A stretch of DNA of 45,345 bases from Actinomycetales bacterium (GTDB lineage: Bacteria > Actinomycetota > Actinomycetes > Actinomycetales > Dermatophilaceae): assembly GCA_016710645.1 (NCBI GenBank), contig JADJVI010000002.1:1-45345 (forward strand), in the 5' to 3' direction. Positions 44,101 to 45,345 of the stretch are shown in pieces (within the stretch, counting starts at the first letter, position 1; each line of letters begins with the position of its first letter). The position numbers and the translations under genes are program-made. The notes under the pieces are model-generated. The model had not been told where the DNA came from and made no database searches. It saw only the letters and a list, made by a program, of their open reading frames with translations.

Positions 44101-44605
44101 CTCGGACCTGTCCGTCGTGGGCACGGTGGAGTTCCTTCATGGCCTGGTCCCCGGCGAGGAGCACACGGTCGAGTTGGAGCCGGGAAAGCGGATCATCATC
44201 TGCCTTCAGTCAGTCTCCGAACCAGACGAGCGGGGCTTCCGCACCGTCATGTGCACCCTCAACGGCCAGCTCCGCCCCGTCCAGGTCCGCGATCGCTCAG
44301 TTAGAGTGGCAGTCCGGCAGGCCGAGCGGGCCGACGTCAACGTCAAGGGCCACATCGCGGCTCCCTTCGCCGGCATGGTGACCCCGGCTGTGAGCGAGGG
44401 TGATGCGGTGGCCGCCGGCTCGGTCGTGGCCACCATCGAGGCCATGAAGATGGAGGCTGCCATCACCACTCCCATCGCGGGGGTGGTCGAGCGGTTGGCG
44501 ATCGCCGGTCACACCCAGGTCGACGGAGGAGACCTCATCCTCGTGGTGCGGGCGGGCGCGGCCGCAGCCCCCAAGCCGCCCGAGACGGAAGCCTCCGCCG
44601 GGTGA
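41177..44605 (+). CDS. pyc: Pyruvate carboxylase
   Basis: 1142 aa, full length. Carboxylates pyruvate to oxaloacetate (anaplerosis). Order: biotin carboxylase domain (FGKVLVANRGEIAVRAFRAA, GGGGRGMR ATP-grasp loop, EMNPRIQVEHTVTEEVTD), carboxyltransferase domain (DTTFRDAHQSLLATRVRTRD, PFQ-type metal site region, HLHTHDTAGG), and a C-terminal biotin carrier domain with the biotinyl Lys in IEAMKMEA. GAGGAG precedes the ATG at 41177, where family similarity begins; the open frame upstream is not conserved. Confidence 0.97.
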   Translation: MFGKVLVANRGEIAVRAFRAATELGAKTVAVFPHEDRTSEHRLKADEAYEIGEPGHPVRAYLNPQAIVDVAVSCGAEAIYPGYGFLSENPDLAEACERAGVSFIGPPAAVLHLTGNKARAIDAARRAGLPTLRGCPPSTDVEALVAGAAEIGFPVFVKAVAGGGGRGMRRVESADDLRSALAAAMREAESAFGDPTVFIEEAVVRPRHIEVQILADAAGDVVHLYERDCSVQRRHQKVVEVAPAPNLDPDLRARMCADAVAFAREIGYVNAGTVEFLLAETGRYVFIEMNPRIQVEHTVTEEVTDIDLVAAQMRIASGETLRDLGITQESIVLRGAALQCRITTEDPANEFRPDTGEITAYRSAGGSGVRLDGGTVFVGAQVSPHFDSMLVKLTCRGRDFATAVARARRALAEFRIRGVSTNVPFLQGVLEEPDFVAGRATTSFIDERPHLRTARVPHDRGTKLLSYLAEVTVNQPHGPAGSRISPRAKLPQLDGYAVPEAGARERLRDLGPAGFAAALRDQVPVAVTDTTFRDAHQSLLATRVRTRDLLHVAPHVARLTPQLLSVEAWGGATYDVALRFLAEDPWDRLAALREAMPNLPLQMLLRGRNTVGYTPYPTTVTDAFVAEAARTGIDIFRIFDSLNDVSQMRPAIDAVRATGTAVAEVALCYTSDLTNSSERLYTLDYYLRLAEQIVDAGAHILAVKDMAGLLRAPAARRLITALRERFDLPVHLHTHDTAGGQLATLLAAIDAGVDAVDVASSSMAGTTSQPPMSALVAATDGTERATGLDLAAVCSLEPYWEAMRTLYRPFESGLPSPTGRVYTHEIPGGQLSNLRQQAIALGLGDRFEAIEDMYAAANRILGNIVKVTPSSKVVGDLALALVGAGADPVAFAEDPTAYDIPDSVIGFLAGELGDPPGGWPEPFRTKALAGRTIKRAETELAPQDLSALAIQPRETLNRLLFPGPTAEFLASRAAYSDLSVVGTVEFLHGLVPGEEHTVELEPGKRIIICLQSVSEPDERGFRTVMCTLNGQLRPVQVRDRSVRVAVRQAERADVNVKGHIAAPFAGMVTPAVSEGDAVAAGSVVATIEAMKMEAAITTPIAGVVERLAIAGHTQVDGGDLILVVRAGAAAAPKPPETEASAG

Positions 44606-44621
44606 TCGGGTGACTCGCCAG

Positions 44622-45345
44622 CTAGGGGTGACTCGATCGGTGTAGGTCGACGTCGCGGTTGAGGCCCTTGTCGTGTCCCGTCGCGACCCAGATGAGGGCC
44701 AGCATGGCCGACACGGCCAGAGCGGTCTGCGAGTTCTTGAACCAGCCGAAGTCGAAGGCGCTGTAGAGGACGAAGCCCACGGTCGCCCATAGCACGGCCT
44801 GACGGCGGCGCACCGAGTGCTCCGTCATCGCGAAGAGCAAGCCGCCCCAGAGCATGTACCACGGGTGAATCACGGGTCCGGTGAGGACGAACGCGATGAG
44901 GATCCAGCCCAGGGTGCGGACCGGGTGCTTGGCCTTATAGCGCCACACCAAGTAGCCCATGATCCCGAGCCCGATGAGCTGGCCGATCCGCTGCACGGTC
45001 GGGACCATGGCATCGCCCAACGCCGTTGCCCCGGCCCGGTAGGCGATCCACTCCAGACCCGAGCCCAACGCCGTGAACGGGGCGAGCATCGACCGCACGG
45101 CGCCCGGCACCCCGAGGGCGGTGATCCACCCGAAGCCCAGGCCGCTGGCCAGTCCAATCGCGGCGAAGGCAACCGCGAAGATCGCCCCCGCCGGCACCAG
45201 CTTGCGCATGACGTCGAGCTTGCTCGGCCGACCCCAGTCATTGCCCCGCCAGGCGTGTAGCGCGGCTACCGCGAGAATCGCCGCCGCCGCGGGCTGCTTG
45301 ATCGACGCCGCCGCCGCGATGCAGATGGCGCCCACCGCGAGATGG
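44622..45345 (-). CDS. MptB-like polyprenol-phosphomannose mannosyltransferase, C-terminal part (5' end outside)
   Basis: About 241 residues are visible and the frame is open to the right edge. It is a multi-spanning membrane protein with helices around AICIAAAASIKQPAAAAILAV, AIFAVAFAAIGLASGLGFGW, IGQLIGLGIMGYLVW, TLGWILIAFVLTGPVIHPWYMLWG and AVLWATVGFVLYSAF. The segments KQPA, and GPVIHPWYMLW, resemble GT-C alpha-1,6-mannosyltransferases of the MptB type, which build lipoarabinomannan cores. The acceptor is uncertain. Convergent with pyc, 16 bp apart. Confidence 0.7.
   Translation of the reverse strand, partial: HLAVGAICIAAAASIKQPAAAAILAVAALHAWRGNDWGRPSKLDVMRKLVPAGAIFAVAFAAIGLASGLGFGWITALGVPGAVRSMLAPFTALGSGLEWIAYRAGATALGDAMVPTVQRIGQLIGLGIMGYLVWRYKAKHPVRTLGWILIAFVLTGPVIHPWYMLWGGLLFAMTEHSVRRRQAVLWATVGFVLYSAFDFGWFKNSQTALAVSAMLALIWVATGHDKGLNRDVDLHRSSHP

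Overview
The window is about 45.3 kb of very GC-rich, densely coded bacterial chromosome. It looks like an actinobacterium of the order Micrococcales, possibly of the Intrasporangiaceae type; the genus cannot be read from this sequence. The evidence is the codon bias, GTG starts, many genes whose -10 hexamer lies 5-8 nt before the start codon (leaderless mRNAs), and gene neighbourhoods I recall from Mycobacterium tuberculosis: ssb-ettA (Rv2478c-Rv2477c), orn-tRNA-His, DUF3618-bcp, pncB/clpS-DUF2017 ... murI-Rv1339-rph-rdgB, and rhodanese-metZ. I see no prophage, insertion sequence or CRISPR array. No gene-free stretch exceeds about 215 bp.

Layout. 0-9 kb: C-terminal end of a UvrA-like ATPase, ettA (with an apparent 1-base frameshift), an SSB paralogue without acidic tip, two coupled dynamin-like/YfjP-like GTPases, tRNA-Arg and a PrsW-type membrane protease. 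8.5-11.5 kb: orn, tRNA-His, a CopC-domain protein, tRNA-Lys, a solitary GroES-like protein, a DUF3618 protein and the peroxiredoxin Bcp. 11.5-16.4 kb: an ECF-type nickel/cobalt importer (NikMNQO) behind a perfect inverted repeat resembling a Nur box, convergent with the 5-oxoprolinase operon pxpABC, then tRNA-Leu. 16.5-22.1 kb: minus-strand genes for a membrane-anchored molybdenum-cofactor oxidoreductase, RdgB, RNase PH, an Rv1339-like metallo-beta-lactamase-fold phosphodiesterase and MurI, joined mostly by 4-bp overlaps, then DUF2017 and ClpS. 22.1-27.5 kb: NAD salvage (pncB, pncA), an exported phosphoesterase, and an unknown protein coupled to fumarylacetoacetase. 27.5-35.4 kb: amino-acid and sulfur metabolism (a Cys/Met-type PLP lyase with a divergent Lrp regulator, tryptophanase, rhodanese-MetZ), an RDD membrane protein, two tandem Uma2 genes, DUF3039 and AlgH. 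35.4-45.3 kb: a DEAD-box helicase with a long repetitive Arg/Asp-rich N-terminus, a VanZ-like protein, a methyltransferase, a SIMPL protein, a thioredoxin with a Cys-rich tail, YccF, tmRNA, pyruvate carboxylase and the C-terminal part of a MptB-like mannosyltransferase.

The most unusual signal is not a gene. A short word, consensus GGTATGCCGT, occurs about 70 times in both orientations, in genes, start and stop codons, promoters and one intergenic hairpin. Its density is like that of DNA uptake sequences or HIP1. I found no obviously new defence or mobile system.
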